Positions 24,340 through 32,394 of a stretch of 64,000 nucleotides of DNA are shown one piece after another. Numbering within the stretch: position 1 is the first letter of the stretch; every line of letters begins with the position of its first letter. Under the pieces are notes generated by a model. That model saw only the letters and a list, made by a program, of their open reading frames with translations. It was not told the DNA's origin and did no database searches. Origin of the DNA: Lysobacter_L cavernae (GTDB taxonomy: Bacteria > Pseudomonadota > Gammaproteobacteria > Xanthomonadales > Xanthomonadaceae); NCBI RefSeq assembly GCF_042648505.1, contig NZ_JBHRXK010000001.1:310001-374000 (forward strand), written 5' to 3'. The translations under genes and the position numbers were made by a program.

Positions 24340-25490
24340 GTCGCCGCGTCCTGGCCATTGGCCGCAAGGCCCGCGCGTTCGATCTCGGTCACGCGCGCTT
24401 CGGTGCTACCGCGCTTGGCCCACAGGTACAGGCCACTGACCAGCACCGCGATCGTCAACAGGTCCAGCAGCGCCCACAGGATCTTCAGCGGCATGCCACC
24501 GTAGTCGCCGAAGTGCAGCGGCTGCGACAACAGCAGCGCGGTCATGTAGCCGGGCAGCTGCGGGCGCGCGGTGAGTTCGCCGGTCTCGGCGTCGATCAGC
24601 ACCGGCCGGTACAGGCGCTCGGTCAGCGGCGTGTTGCCGTGCATGAAGACGCCGTAGTGGTGGTCACCGCTGTAGCCGGTGCCGGGGTAACTGACAAACG
24701 CAGGCGTCATGCCCGGCTCCGCTGTCCGCGCGGTCGCGATCGCGGCGTCCAGCGAGGTGAAGCGCGTGGGGCGCGGACGGCCTTCGTACTGTTTGGCGAA
24801 ATCGCCCAATTGTTCGGTCTGCCAGGCCTGTTCCAACGGCTGTGCGAGCGTGTTGATCGCACCGGTGATGCCGACCACGAACGCCCACCCGAGCGTGACA
24901 ATGCCTAGCACGTTGTGCAGGTCCAGCCATGCCAATCGCCGGCTGCGCCCGGTGCGCCATGTGCCGAACGGCAGCTTGCGCATGAACGGGGCGTACAGCA
25001 CCAGGCCAGAGACGATGGCCACCGCGAACAGCAGCGCCATCGCACCGAGGAACAGCATGCCGGGCAGGCCGACGAACACGTCGGTATGCAGGCGATAGAT
25101 GAAATACATCACGCCTTCATTGAATGGCGCCACCGGCAGCAGCTCGCCGGTGTATTCGTGCAGCACGGCCGTGTGCATCTCCGGTGGCGGCGTATCGGGC
25201 CGCGCACCGGTGTTGACGTAGACGCTGGGCGAATGGTCGTCCCAGCCGAAGAACAGCGGAACGTCGCCGGGATATTGCTGCAGCGCGCGCGCGACGAGTT
25301 CGTCGACGTTGGCGCGTTGCGCGCCCGCAGCCGCCGGAGCCACCTCCGGGTCGGCCCCGGTTAGGTGGCTGATCTCTTCCCAGAACACCAGCGGCAAGCC
25401 GGTCAAGCAAAGCAGCAGCAGGAACACCGTGCACACCAGGCTGGTCCACTTGTGGACCAGGAACCAGGCTTTCAGTGTTGCACGCTGCAT
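24336..25490 (-). CDS. PepSY-domain iron-regulated membrane protein (PiuB-like)
   Basis: A 384-aa PepSY-associated transmembrane protein. Four membrane helices are predicted (about 13-33, 150-175, 198-220, 340-362), with large periplasmic segments in between containing LVARALQQYPGDVP-type PepSY motifs. The His in LDLHNVLG and HLYTDV-like positions could bind heme or metal. Such proteins are encoded beside siderophore receptors, and some act as ferric-siderophore reductases. The receptor gene lies 7 bp upstream on the same strand. Confidence 0.85.
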   Translation of the reverse strand: MQRATLKAWFLVHKWTSLVCTVFLLLLCLTGLPLVFWEEISHLTGADPEVAPAAAGAQRANVDELVARALQQYPGDVPLFFGWDDHSPSVYVNTGARPDTPPPEMHTAVLHEYTGELLPVAPFNEGVMYFIYRLHTDVFVGLPGMLFLGAMALLFAVAIVSGLVLYAPFMRKLPFGTWRTGRSRRLAWLDLHNVLGIVTLGWAFVVGITGAINTLAQPLEQAWQTEQLGDFAKQYEGRPRPTRFTSLDAAIATARTAEPGMTPAFVSYPGTGYSGDHHYGVFMHGNTPLTERLYRPVLIDAETGELTARPQLPGYMTALLLSQPLHFGDYGGMPLKILWALLDLLTIAVLVSGLYLWAKRGSTEARVTEIERAGLAANGQDAAT

Positions 25491-25497
25491 GGCGGCC

Positions 25498-27588
25498 TCA
25501 GAAGCGGTAGGTGACGGTGCCGACGACGGTGCGCGTGTTGCCGGTGAAGCAGTCGCCGAAGTAGCGGCACGGCGCGAAGTATTCCTTGTCGAACAGGTTG
25601 GTCACGTTCAGTGCGACGGTCCACTGCGGCATCTGCAGTTCCAGCAGCGCGTCGGCCAGCGTGTAGCTGGGCGTACGGATCGACGTGGTGGCGCCGGCAG
25701 ACACCGTCGAGCCGACGTAGCGACCGCCCAGGCCCGCGCGCAGCGTCATGTCGTCACCCACCTGGAAGCCCTTGGCCAGCCACACGGACGCCAGGTCCTG
25801 CGGCGTGTCGTTGAGGCGGCGGTCCACTTCCCAGGCGATGTTGCTCTTCGTCACTTCCGCCTCGTTGTGGCTGTAGCTGGCGGTGACAGTGAAGTCGTTG
25901 TCGAAGACATACGCGCCTTCCAGCTCGATGCCCTTGGACTCGATCTCGCCGGTCTGGACCACGTTGAGCACGTTGTCCGGGTCATTGGTCTGGCGGTTGG
26001 TCTCGGTGATCTTGTAGATCGCCGCGGTGAACATGGCGTTGCGCGTGGGCTGCCATTTCACGCCGGTCTCGACCTGGTGGCCGCGCATCGGATCGAACGA
26101 ATTGCCGAAGAGGTCCTGGCCCAGCACCGGCACGAACGATTCGGTGTAGGTGACGTACGGCGAGACGTTGGCGCCGACGTCACCGATCAGGCCGACGCGG
26201 TAGGTGGTGGCGTTGTCGGTCTGGTCGGCAATGCCCTGCGTTTCGGTACGCACGTGGTCGCGGCGCGCGCCCAGCACCACCGACAGGCGGTCGGCCCAGC
26301 GGATCTGGTCCTGTACGTACACGCCGGTCTGCGTGCTGCGCTGGTCCGGCAACGGCAGGTACTCGGGGATGGTCACGCCGGTCGACACCGGGTTGTAGAT
26401 GTCGATGGGCGTGGTCGCGCCCGAGAACGTCGAGGACTCCTCGCGGAAATCGGTGTAGTCCACACCGGCCAGCAACAGGTGCTGGAATGCACCGGTGGCG
26501 AAGTCGAACTGCAGCGAGTTGTCGCTGGTCAGGATGCGATCCTCGGGCTTCACGCCGTAAGTCAGGCGGTTGACCACGCGGCCGTCGGCATCGATGAACG
26601 GGTATTCCGGATTGCTGTAGGTATCCGGGAAGATTTCGCGGAACTCGGTCTTCGAGTCGATGTAGCGCAGGTTCGAGCGCCAGGTCACCACGTCGTTGAA
26701 GGCATGGTCAAACAGCACCGTGGCGCTGGCGACGCGCGCGTCGAGCTTGTCGAAGTCCTTGTCACCCAGGAAGGTCGACGGGTCCAGCTTGCGGCCCGGC
26801 GGCGCCTTGAGCGTGGCCACGACCGGCAGGAACTGCTGGCTCGACGCCGTCTTGTCGTGCTGATAGCTGGCCAGCACGGTGAGGTTGGTGCGCTCGCCGC
26901 GCCAGGTGATGGACGGTGCGATGTAGATGCGGTCGTCGTCGATCTCGTCGGTCTGCATGCCCGAATCGCGGACCACGCCGACCAGGCGGCCGGCCAGGTT
27001 GCCCGAATCGCCCAACTGGCCGGTGATGTCGCCCTGCAGCTGCTTGCGGTCGAAGTTGCCAAGCTGCAGACCGATCTCGCCAGCATCCTGGAAGTTCGGT
27101 CGCTTGCTGATGGCGTTGATGATGCCGCCCGTGCTACCGGCGCCGTACAGCATCGAGGACGGGCCGCGCAGCACTTCCACGCGCTCCAGGCCGTAGACCT
27201 CCGGACGCGCCATCGGGCTGAAGTTGAAGAGCTTGCGCATGCCGTCGACGTACTGCGTCGGGTCCAGGCCGCGGACGGTGCTGGCGTCGGCGCGGGTGTC
27301 CAGGCCCCAGGCGTCGGCGGTGACACCGGCGCTGTAGCGCAGCGTCTCCTGCAGGTTGCGGGCGCCGCGGTCGGTGAACAGCGCGGAGGTGACCACGCTG
27401 ATTGCCTGCGGTGTTTCCATCAGCGGCGTGTCGGTCTTGGTCGCGGTGGTGGCGCGCTCGGCGACCACGACCACGCTGTCCAGCGACTTGGCGTCATCGA
27501 CGCTCTGCGCTTGCGCAATGGCCGAAGCCAGCGCGGTGGGCGCGATCATCGACAGCAGAAGGAGGTGACGACGTGTGTGACCGGACAT
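25498..27588 (-). CDS. TonB-dependent siderophore receptor
   Basis: Outer-membrane TonB-dependent receptor of 696 aa from ATG 27588. Signal peptide at residues 1-28 (LLLLSMIAPTALASAIAQAQ), plug domain (VERATT..., TVRGLDPTQYVDGMR, LERVEVLRGPSSMLYGAGSTGGIINAISKRP), then the 22-strand barrel ending NLFDKEYFAPCRYFGDC...TVTYRF with terminal Phe. It most resembles ferrichrome/ferrioxamine-type siderophore receptors. GGGAG precedes the chosen start; an upstream TTG at 27636 is less likely. A Fur-like box lies about 50 bp upstream. Confidence 0.93.
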   Translation of the reverse strand: MSGHTRRHLLLLSMIAPTALASAIAQAQSVDDAKSLDSVVVVAERATTATKTDTPLMETPQAISVVTSALFTDRGARNLQETLRYSAGVTADAWGLDTRADASTVRGLDPTQYVDGMRKLFNFSPMARPEVYGLERVEVLRGPSSMLYGAGSTGGIINAISKRPNFQDAGEIGLQLGNFDRKQLQGDITGQLGDSGNLAGRLVGVVRDSGMQTDEIDDDRIYIAPSITWRGERTNLTVLASYQHDKTASSQQFLPVVATLKAPPGRKLDPSTFLGDKDFDKLDARVASATVLFDHAFNDVVTWRSNLRYIDSKTEFREIFPDTYSNPEYPFIDADGRVVNRLTYGVKPEDRILTSDNSLQFDFATGAFQHLLLAGVDYTDFREESSTFSGATTPIDIYNPVSTGVTIPEYLPLPDQRSTQTGVYVQDQIRWADRLSVVLGARRDHVRTETQGIADQTDNATTYRVGLIGDVGANVSPYVTYTESFVPVLGQDLFGNSFDPMRGHQVETGVKWQPTRNAMFTAAIYKITETNRQTNDPDNVLNVVQTGEIESKGIELEGAYVFDNDFTVTASYSHNEAEVTKSNIAWEVDRRLNDTPQDLASVWLAKGFQVGDDMTLRAGLGGRYVGSTVSAGATTSIRTPSYTLADALLELQMPQWTVALNVTNLFDKEYFAPCRYFGDCFTGNTRTVVGTVTYRF

Positions 27589-27639
27589 GAGCGCTCCCGC
27601 GAATTCAGGCGGCGGATTATCTAGGCGCTCAGCCAATAA

Positions 27640-27654
27640 TGCAAATCATTCTCA
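27640..27654 (-). promoter_or_regulatory. Fur-like box upstream of the TonB-dependent receptor
   Basis: On the minus strand the site reads TGAGAATGATTTGCA, close to the Fur 7-1-7 consensus TGATAATNATTATCA (12 of 14 non-N positions). It lies 52 bp upstream of the receptor ATG, where Fur-Fe2+ would block transcription of the receptor-PepSY-small protein operon. Confidence 0.7.
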
Positions 27655-27702
27655 TGTAAGTGCGGCGCTCGACGTCCGGATGGAACACCCCCGATGTTGC
27701 GC

Positions 27703-27997
27703 ATGGCCCGCATCACCCCAGCGGAACTGCGCCGGCTGATCGGGGAAGGCGGATCGCTGGTCATATTCCGGATGTCCGTCCGCAGGCGCACTGCGCCGTG
27801 ACCGGTAGGCTACCGGGCGCGGTATTCGTCTCAGGCGTGGCCGAGGCCGAGCTGATGCCGCAGGACGGGTGATCGTGTATTGCGATTGCCCCAGCGAGGT
27901 GTCGGCGGCGGTGCTGGCGCGCGAGCTGACTCGTCGCGCCTTCAAACGCGTGCGTCTTCTGGCCGGCGGCTTCGAGGCCTGGCGCAGCTCCGGCAAT
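27703..27997 (+). pseudogene. Rhodanese-domain gene remnant with two frameshifts
   Basis: Three frames in succession encode one rhodanese-like domain. The first is MARITPAELRRLIGEGGSLVI (from ATG 27703). The second is DVRPQAHCAVTGRLPGAVFVSGVAEAELMPQDG (ends near 27868). The third is VIVYCDCPSEVSAAVLARELTRR...RLLAGGFEAW. The likely active-site loop Cys is in YCDCPSEVSA. The arrangement resembles the rhodanese tail of DedA-rhodanese fusions. Each frame ends in a stop or runs out, so a functional protein is unlikely unless the sequence has errors. Confidence 0.75.
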
Positions 27998-28026
27998 GCG
28001 GGGGCCAACAACTGGGCGCGTATTCG

Positions 28027-28142
28027 CCACTGCGTACTCACCATCGCGCTCAAAGAGAAGGCCCAGTCTACGAGGATGAACCTCGCGTGGCCGGGCCTTC
28101 CGTATCGGAGCTGTTGCAGTGGGCTCTCGCCCATTACTTTTT
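28027..28142. other. Strongly dyadic, unexplained element
   Basis: Nested inverted repeats: outer CCACTGC (28027-28033) with GCAGTGG (28116-28122); inner GAAGGCCC (28057-28064) with GGGCCTTC (28093-28100); innermost CGAGG (28071-28075) with CCTCG (28081-28085). A further small hairpin GGGCTCTCGCCC (28121-28132) precedes ATTACTTTTTC. Together they could fold into one multi-stem structure. I do not recognise it as a known RNA. The rest of the gap up to 28240 holds no gene. Confidence 0.5.
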
Positions 28143-28240
28143 CTCCGACGCGGCAAGACTAGCGAGGCCTGCGTTAGCCCACGGTCAAATTTCCGTAGCA
28201 TTCCACGACCGTTTGTCGGACCTCAGCGCAGCCTCGCACC

Positions 28241-28738
28241 TCAGGCATCGGCACCAAACGGCCACCAACCGCGTCCGCTCAAGGCATAGCGATCGGCGGC
28301 ACGTTCGAAACGGTTACGCGCGCTGATGCCGCCACACAACAGGTACAGCGGCAGGAACAAGGGACCGAGCACGAGGTACTGATACACATGGGCGCGCTCA
28401 TGGTCGGCCAGCATGATCGTCGGCTGCTCGCCGTGACCGGCGCGGTGGGCATAGGTGACGCAGGGCGAATCGAGGTTGTCGCCCGTGTGGAGAATCACGT
28501 TGCCGAACGTGATCGCCCCACCCGGCCCCCACGGCCAGCGATGGAACACGATCGCCAGATCACGCCGACGCCAGTGCATGTGCGCGCCGAAGACGAGCCC
28601 AGCCGCCCCCAGCAACAGGCCGATCAGGGTATTCGGCAGCGTCCACAACGCGCCCAGGCCAAGCAGTGCGCGAAACAGGTACACAGGCATGCGCGAAGCC
28701 GGGCGCAACCGCCGCTGTGGCGGCCTCTCAATCGCCAT
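28241..28738 (-). CDS. Hypothetical membrane protein with HERAH motif
   Basis: A 165-aa protein with an N-terminal membrane hairpin (about residues 18-52: YLFRALLGLGALWTL...IGLLLGAAGLVFGAH), a beta-rich middle (ITFGNVILHTGDN), then ADHERAHVYQYLVLGPLFLPLYLLCGGI near a second membrane segment, and a terminal FERAADRYA. HERAH resembles the HExxH zinc motif but lacks the central Glu at the usual place, so catalysis is doubtful. The family is not recognised. The start overlaps the PspC-domain gene by 11 bp. Confidence 0.65.
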   Translation of the reverse strand: MAIERPPQRRLRPASRMPVYLFRALLGLGALWTLPNTLIGLLLGAAGLVFGAHMHWRRRDLAIVFHRWPWGPGGAITFGNVILHTGDNLDSPCVTYAHRAGHGEQPTIMLADHERAHVYQYLVLGPLFLPLYLLCGGISARNRFERAADRYALSGRGWWPFGADA

Positions 28739-28925
28739 CGGGCATCAGCAACCACAGGATCAGGTAGACGATGATGCCGGGGAATGCCGCCGAGGCGATC
28801 GAAACGATCACGTAGATCACCCGCAGCAGGGTCGAGTTCCAGCCGTAACGGCGGGCGATGCCGCCGATGACGCCGGCGATCATCCTGTCGTGGCGGGAGC
28901 GGGCAAACGGGCGCGGGGTGTTCAT
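28728..28925 (-). CDS. PspC-domain protein
   Basis: A 65-aa protein consisting of one PspC domain: a short basic N-terminus, the amphipathic MIAGVIGGIARRYGWNSTLLRVIYV stretch, and a membrane helix IASAAFPGIIVYLILWLLMP. PspC-type proteins take part in envelope-stress sensing, but stand-alone short forms are common and their roles vary. It is likely co-transcribed with the downstream HERAH protein. Confidence 0.83.
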   Translation of the reverse strand: MNTPRPFARSRHDRMIAGVIGGIARRYGWNSTLLRVIYVIVSIASAAFPGIIVYLILWLLMPDGD

Positions 28926-28972
28926 GCAACTCGGTCCTTGCGGGCAGACGGCCGCAGTCTAGCGCCCTGATG

Positions 28973-29362
28973 TCAAGGCGATGTGCGGCGCAGTTCGGCC
29001 AGTTTCGCCGTCAACCAGCTTGACGAGACCACCGCCGGCCGGCCGGGGCAGCGGACCTGGTAGGGTTTTCCGCTCATGCTGCTTTCGCTGCCGGCGCGCT
29101 CGATGAACTGTTCGCTGCTCGCGACCATGTCGCGCTTGCGCAGCCAGGCGTACTTCTTGCGCAGATGCGCCTGCGCTTCGCCCGCGTCGTACCAGCGACC
29201 GTTGCGCTGGAACTGGCAGCCGGACGCCCCCAGCGCCGCGATCAGCCGGTCGATCTCGCGCGCGATCTGCGCTGGCGTAGCGGCCTCGGCCGCGTTCGCC
29301 GTCGGGGCGGCCAACAGCACGCCCACAAGTGCGATCAAAACCGTTGCAAGCGACCGAGTCAT
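28973..29362 (-). CDS. DUF5329-like secreted protein
   Basis: A 129-aa protein with a Sec signal peptide (MTRSLATVLIALVGVLLAAPTANA) and a small helical domain: QIAREIDRLIAALGASGCQFQRNGRWYDAGEAQAHLRKKYAWL, then two more Cys-free helices. This layout matches DUF5329 proteins, predicted to be periplasmic. The ATG at 29362 lies 7 bp after the stop of the SGNH hydrolase gene, so the two are probably co-transcribed. Function unknown. Confidence 0.7.
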   Translation of the reverse strand: MTRSLATVLIALVGVLLAAPTANAAEAATPAQIAREIDRLIAALGASGCQFQRNGRWYDAGEAQAHLRKKYAWLRKRDMVASSEQFIERAGSESSMSGKPYQVRCPGRPAVVSSSWLTAKLAELRRTSP

Positions 29363-29369
29363 GCCGGCA

Positions 29370-30095
29370 TTACAACCCATCCAGCCATGGCCCGACCACT
29401 TGCGCCCATAGCGCATAACCGTTGGCGTTCATATGCAGCCGATCGGCGAGGAACAGGTCGGCGCGCGGGGCGCCGTGGGCGTCCAGCATCGGCGTGAACA
29501 CGTCGAGGTAGTCGATGCCGGATGCCTGCGTCGCGTAGTCCCTGATCAGTTGGTTGGCCGTCCGTGCCTGCGGCAGCAGCGACTGCCGCGACGGGCTGGG
29601 CTTGATCGCGATATAGGCGATGCGGGCCTGTGGCAGCGACTGCCGCACCTTGGCGACAAAGGCGACAAAATCGTCGCGCACCTGCTGCGGCGTGCGGCCT
29701 TCGGCCAGGTCGTTGTCGCCGGCATACAGCACCACCGCGCGCGGCTGGTACGGCGTGATGATGCGCTGTGCATGGAACGTCGAATCACGCACGCGCGAGC
29801 CGCCAAAGCCGCGGTTGAGGATGGCAACCCCGGGAAAATCCCCGGCCAGCGAGTCCCACAGCCGGATCGATGAGCTGCCGACGAACACCACCCCACCCGG
29901 CCGGCGCCGCACCACGCTGTCGGCCTGCTCGAAGGCGGCGATATCGGCTTCCCAGCGGGTTGAGTCGCCAGCAATGGCTTCGGCCGGTTTCGGCATGGAT
30001 GATGCGTCCGATGCCGTTGTTGGCGTCGAAGCGCAGGCAAGGAGAACTGCGAACTGAGCAGCAAAAAAAAAGTGGCGCATCGCGGTTCGCAGCAT
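29370..30095 (-). CDS. SGNH/GDSL-family hydrolase (lipoprotein-like)
   Basis: A 241-aa secreted or lipid-anchored esterase-like protein. Signal LACAS suggests a lipobox-like site near residue 21. SGNH blocks are GSSSIRLW (Ser), NRGFGGS (Gly), YAGDND (Asn), and DRLHMNANGY (Asp and His), so the active site looks complete. The substrate is unknown. Nine consecutive T in the coding strand (30063-30071) encode FFF in the signal peptide. AGGAG precedes the ATG at 30095; a second ATG at 30080 gives a shorter signal. Confidence 0.85.
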   Translation of the reverse strand: MLRTAMRHFFFAAQFAVLLACASTPTTASDASSMPKPAEAIAGDSTRWEADIAAFEQADSVVRRRPGGVVFVGSSSIRLWDSLAGDFPGVAILNRGFGGSRVRDSTFHAQRIITPYQPRAVVLYAGDNDLAEGRTPQQVRDDFVAFVAKVRQSLPQARIAYIAIKPSPSRQSLLPQARTANQLIRDYATQASGIDYLDVFTPMLDAHGAPRADLFLADRLHMNANGYALWAQVVGPWLDGL

Positions 30096-30151
30096 CGGTA
30101 GAACGCTCCTATTGATCCGTTCCGAATTTTGTTTTCACGTAGGAGTGGCCG

Positions 30152-31237
30152 TCAGCGCGAGCGCGGCGCCAACCAGTCGTGGATCGCACCCGGCACTTCG
30201 CGTTGCGCGCGGCTCGATACGTAGATGCCGATGTGCCCGCCCTTGAACGACAGCTCGCTGTAGTCGTCGCTGCCGACCAGGTCCTTCAGCGCCTTCGAGG
30301 ACACCGGCGGCACCAGGTGGTCCTGCTCGGCATAGACATTGAGCACCGGCATGGCAACGTACTGCAGGTCGACGGCGCGGCCGCCGATGTCGATGCCGCC
30401 GTTGACGAAGCCATTGCCCTGGTAGAACTGCTGGATGAACTGGCGGAACGCTTCGCCGGCCTGGTCGGGCGAGTCGAAGATCCACTTCTCCATGCGCAGG
30501 AAATCCTCCAGCGCGCGCGGGTCGTCGAGGATGTCGACCAGGCCCACGTACTTCTGCACGAACAAGCGCCACGGTTTGAGCGTGAGGTAGCACCAGTTCA
30601 TCACGTCGGCCGGCACGTTGCCCAACGCGTCGACGAACAGGTCGGCATCGAGCCCGCGCGTCCAGTTCGACAGCATGTTGTCGCCGGTGTGGAAATCCAC
30701 CGGCGTGACCATGGTGACCAGATTGCGTACCTTGCCCGGATTCAACGCGGCATAGCACAGCGAGAACGCGCCGCCCTGGCAGATGCCAAGCAGGTTGACG
30801 GCATCGAGGCGGTGTTCGCGGCGCAGGTGATCGACCGCACCGCCGAGGAAGCGCTGGATGTAGTCGTCGAGCTCCAGGTAACGGTCGGAGCGGTCGGGAT
30901 AACCCCAGTCGAGCAGGTAAACATCCTCGCCACGCTCGAGCAGACCGCGCACGATCGACTTGTCGGCCTGCAGATCGACCATGTACGGCCGGTTGACCAG
31001 CGCGTAGACGATGAGCAGTGGCACTTTCGCGCTCGGCGTGCGCTCACCGCGAAAGCGGTACAGCACCACCTTGCCGTCGCGCCAGACTTCTTCCTTCGCG
31101 GTGGCACCGTATGCGACATCGTCGACAGCGCGCAAGGTGTCGAGCCCGGCGCGCAGCTTGGTCTGCAACTGCAGCGCCTCCTGCGCCAGCGATTCGGCAC
31201 TGAAGCCCAGCGGCCCCTTGACGACGTGTCCGTTCAT
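30152..31237 (-). CDS. phaC: Class III poly(R)-hydroxyalkanoate synthase subunit PhaC
   Basis: Catalytic subunit (361 aa) that polymerises (R)-3-hydroxyacyl-CoA on granules. The lipase-like box is GICQGG with nucleophile Cys153, and the other catalytic residues are Asp306 (YAEQDHLVPP) and His335 (KGGHIGIYV). Length and the short N-terminus are those of class III enzymes, which need PhaE. phaE ends one base upstream of its ATG, so the two are strictly co-translated. Confidence 0.95.
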   Translation of the reverse strand: MNGHVVKGPLGFSAESLAQEALQLQTKLRAGLDTLRAVDDVAYGATAKEEVWRDGKVVLYRFRGERTPSAKVPLLIVYALVNRPYMVDLQADKSIVRGLLERGEDVYLLDWGYPDRSDRYLELDDYIQRFLGGAVDHLRREHRLDAVNLLGICQGGAFSLCYAALNPGKVRNLVTMVTPVDFHTGDNMLSNWTRGLDADLFVDALGNVPADVMNWCYLTLKPWRLFVQKYVGLVDILDDPRALEDFLRMEKWIFDSPDQAGEAFRQFIQQFYQGNGFVNGGIDIGGRAVDLQYVAMPVLNVYAEQDHLVPPVSSKALKDLVGSDDYSELSFKGGHIGIYVSSRAQREVPGAIHDWLAPRSR

Positions 31238-31238
31238 G

Positions 31239-32339
31239 TCAGCGCTTGCCCTTCACAGGCTTGTGCTTGGTCGGCTTGGTCGCGGTGGTCTGGCGCGCCT
31301 TGGCAGCGGCAGGCTTCTTGACCGGCTTCGCCGCTGGCTTGGCCACGGCGGCACGCTTGCCGGCGGCACGTGGCTTGGTGCCCGGCTTCACGGCAGCAGG
31401 CGCTGGATCGGACGTAGCAGCGGCCTGCGCCTGCACCATATCGCGCAGCTGGCGCAGCTCGCGTTCCAGCTGGACGATCTTGCGATGGGCTGAATCGAGC
31501 TCAGTGCGGGTCGGCATGCCCAGTTGCGCACTGGCCTGCTCGATCTCGGCCTGGACGTTGGCACGCAGTCGCATCTGCGAATTCACCAGCGCGGCGTAGG
31601 CATCACGGAAGCGCGGCGACAGCGCAATGTCGGCGTAGGCCTCCTCTGCCGCGTCGATCCACAGATCGAACAGCGCGCGCGCCGAATCGATCTGCCGCCC
31701 GGGTTCGCTGCGCTCGGTCAGCTTGCGCTCGAAGCGTGCGAATGCGTCCTGCACGGCCTCGGCCAACAGGGCCTGATAGGCCTGGCTTTGCTGCTGGCTA
31801 TCGAGCTGGGCCTGCGCCAGCCGCTGCCAGCGCTGCTGGTGCTCGCGGGCAAAGCCGAACGCCGGTGCGTCGAGCCACGCCCCGCTCTCGCGCTGCCAAC
31901 GCTGCAGGTGTGGAGCGACCTGCTGCCACCAGTCCGACAGATCGTGCTGGCCGGGTCCGTGCAAGCTGCCCAGCAGGTCGGCGAACGGATTGGCACCCTC
32001 GCCACCCAGCGCCTGCTTCCAGGCCTGGACGATCTCGGCAGCATCGGCATCGCGGCCAGCAAACCGGGCGGCGAGCTGCTGCATCTGCCCGAACCAGGCA
32101 CTCGCCTGCGTGCTGAAGCGCGCGATCGTGGCATCGGCCTGGCCGCTGCCACCGGAAACCGATGACCGGGCCAGCTGCGACCACCAGTCGATCGCCTCGT
32201 TCCAGCCCGGCGTCGTCGATGCGGCGGGGTCCGGCGCTTCGGACCCGGACGCGCCGCGCAGGGCCTCGCCCCAGGCGTTCCAGTAACGCCGCGCCAATGC
32301 GTCGAAATGGTCGGAACCGAACCCTTGCTTCGCCATCAC
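31239..32339 (-). CDS. phaE: Class III PHA synthase subunit PhaE with a basic tail
   Basis: PhaE (366 aa) activates PhaC in class III polyhydroxyalkanoate synthase. The central helices carry the family sequence (FERKLTERSEPGRQIDSARALFDLWIDAAEEAYADIALSPRFRDAYAALVNSQMRLR), followed by a coiled coil (DSAHRKIVQLERELRQLRDMV). The last 55 residues are a Lys/Ala/Pro-rich tail (KPAAKPVKKPAAAKA type) like the DNA-binding tails of PhaF and histone-H1-like proteins. Ordinary class III PhaE lacks such a long basic tail as far as I know. It is first of the two-gene phaEC unit. Confidence 0.92.
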   Translation of the reverse strand: MMAKQGFGSDHFDALARRYWNAWGEALRGASGSEAPDPAASTTPGWNEAIDWWSQLARSSVSGGSGQADATIARFSTQASAWFGQMQQLAARFAGRDADAAEIVQAWKQALGGEGANPFADLLGSLHGPGQHDLSDWWQQVAPHLQRWQRESGAWLDAPAFGFAREHQQRWQRLAQAQLDSQQQSQAYQALLAEAVQDAFARFERKLTERSEPGRQIDSARALFDLWIDAAEEAYADIALSPRFRDAYAALVNSQMRLRANVQAEIEQASAQLGMPTRTELDSAHRKIVQLERELRQLRDMVQAQAAATSDPAPAAVKPGTKPRAAGKRAAVAKPAAKPVKKPAAAKARQTTATKPTKHKPVKGKR

Positions 32340-32394
32340 CGCCTCCGGAAGGAGCCGCGATCATAACGCCGCAGGGTGGCAGGCCGCGCCGGGG

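Noticed and set aside
27652..28134. Minus-strand 160-codon frame across the rhodanese remnant
   Set aside because: It is opposite a recognisable rhodanese sequence and is Arg/Pro/Ser-rich without motifs; part of it may belong to the dyadic element.
28141..28190. Integron attC-like core (GCGTTAGCC) near 28172
   Set aside because: No matching complementary core, no cassette array and no integrase are visible; one 7-bp match is expected by chance.
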